Of a stretch of DNA of 7,338 nt, positions 6,803 to 7,338 are shown piece after piece. Origin of the DNA: an uncultured Eubacterium sp. (lineage in GTDB: Bacteria > Bacillota > Clostridia > Oscillospirales > Acutalibacteraceae); assembly GCA_945980015.1 (NCBI GenBank), contig CAMFQI010000054.1, forward strand, positions 1 to 7,338, written 5' to 3'. The notes below the pieces were generated by a model. It did no database searches. It saw only the letters and a list, made by a program, of their open reading frames with translations, and was not told the origin of the DNA. The number at the start of each line of letters is the position of its first letter. The stretch's first letter is position 1. The translations under genes and the position numbers were made by a program.

Positions 6803-7338
6803 TAAATTCTTCCCCTTCTTATGTCGTCGTCTGCCTTGCCGCTCATAATATACTCAAGCAAATCGGCAACACAGCCCTTATTACAATGGCACGCCTCGAA
6901 TTTACAAATCTTATGTATTGAACTTGGCGCCTGACCTGCGCAGGCAGGAAGTCCGACAGTTTTGAGCATATCCCAATCGTTATAGTAATCTCCGATTGCG
7001 GCAATATGACTCTTTTCTATACCAAGCATATCAGCGAGCTTCAGAATTCCGACGCCCTTGTGGGTATCCTTTTGGAGCATTTCAAGAGTGAGAATTGACG
7101 AGGACATAAAGTTTGCGTCCGGATTTTCAAGAGTTGCGATAATCTTTCGCAGCTTGCCTATCATAACCGGATTTGACCAAAAGATAACCTTCATCCAGCC
7201 TTCTGACGGAATATCGTCAATAGAATTAACATACTCAAATTTTGCCTTATCAAAATGCATTGTAAAGCGTGACATCAAGCCCTTATTTACAATATATACA
7301 TAGTCGTCAAAATACACTCCGATATCGACGCTCTTGAA
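6802..7338 (-). CDS. Cof-type HAD-IIB phosphatase, C-terminal part (cut by window edge)
   Basis: The reading frame is open to the last base of the window, so 178 residues of the C-terminal part are visible. The GTG at 7317-7315 is in frame but is probably an internal valine: the residues before it ([16 protein letters not shown] across the junction) read as continuous cap-domain sequence and no ribosome site precedes it. Landmarks of HAD motifs III and IV are the lysine in [12 protein letters not shown] (codon 7059-7057) and GDYYND (6993-6976), with the aspartates that bind magnesium. The nucleophile DxD motif and roughly the first 90-100 residues of a typical 260-280-residue protein lie outside the window. 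Members dephosphorylate sugar phosphates, flavin mononucleotide or similar small molecules; the substrate cannot be told. An unusual cysteine cluster lies near the end. The stop overlaps the nfo start by one base, suggesting a shared transcript, although no functional link to DNA repair is evident. Confidence 0.88.
   Translation of the reverse strand, partial: FKSVDIGVYFDDYVYIVNKGLMSRFTMHFDKAKFEYVNSIDDIPSEGWMKVIFWSNPVMIGKLRKIIATLENPDANFMSSSILTLEMLQKDTHKGVGILKLADMLGIEKSHIAAIGDYYNDWDMLKTVGLPACAGQAPSSIHKICKFEACHCNKGCVADLLEYIMSGKADDDIRRGRI

Noticed and set aside
7315..7317. GTG at 7317 as the true start of the HAD gene
   Set aside because: The frame stays open to the window edge, no ribosome site precedes the GTG, and the N-terminal nucleophile motif required by the family would be missing.

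Overview
The window looks like chromosome of a low- to medium-GC Gram-positive anaerobe, probably a clostridium of the Ruminococcaceae/Oscillospiraceae type. This is inferred from strong AGGAGG ribosome sites, tightly packed genes, the LL-diaminopimelate aminotransferase route to lysine, an ANTAR regulator and a HipA-like kinase family that I recall mainly from Firmicutes. The species cannot be named from the sequence. Coding density is very high and no gene-free stretch exceeds 60 to 80 bases. I see no tRNA, rRNA, CRISPR array, insertion sequence or riboswitch.

Left half, plus strand (about 1-4856): a promoter-like TGTTATAAT leads into five co-directional genes with gaps of 10, 24, 26 and -1 bases and no terminator between them. 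They encode an ANTAR-domain antiterminator protein with a receiver domain that lacks the phosphorylation residues, diaminopimelate epimerase (dapF), LL-diaminopimelate aminotransferase (dapL), SAICAR synthetase (purC) and adenylosuccinate lyase (purB). DapL makes LL-diaminopimelate and DapF converts it to the meso form, for lysine and peptidoglycan. PurC and PurB catalyse consecutive steps of IMP synthesis. The cluster therefore joins two pairs of consecutive biosynthetic enzymes behind an RNA-binding regulator. PurB is of the long form resembling the animal enzyme.

Middle (about 4857-4905): a strong hairpin with T-runs on both sides acts as a shared, bidirectional terminator for the converging gene sets.

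Right half, minus strand (7338 down to 4899): the C-terminal part of a Cof-type HAD phosphatase, cut by the window edge, overlaps the start of endonuclease IV (nfo) by one base. After 32 bases comes a HipA/CtkA-like protein-kinase-fold gene that starts with TTG behind a near-perfect Shine-Dalgarno site. This last gene has no antitoxin-like partner, is visibly more AT-rich than its neighbours, and is the least understood gene in the window.

Most of the window is ordinary core metabolism. The points most worth a second look are the orphan HipA-like kinase and the ANTAR regulator with a degenerate receiver at the head of the dap-pur cluster. I do not see convincing evidence for a wholly new system.
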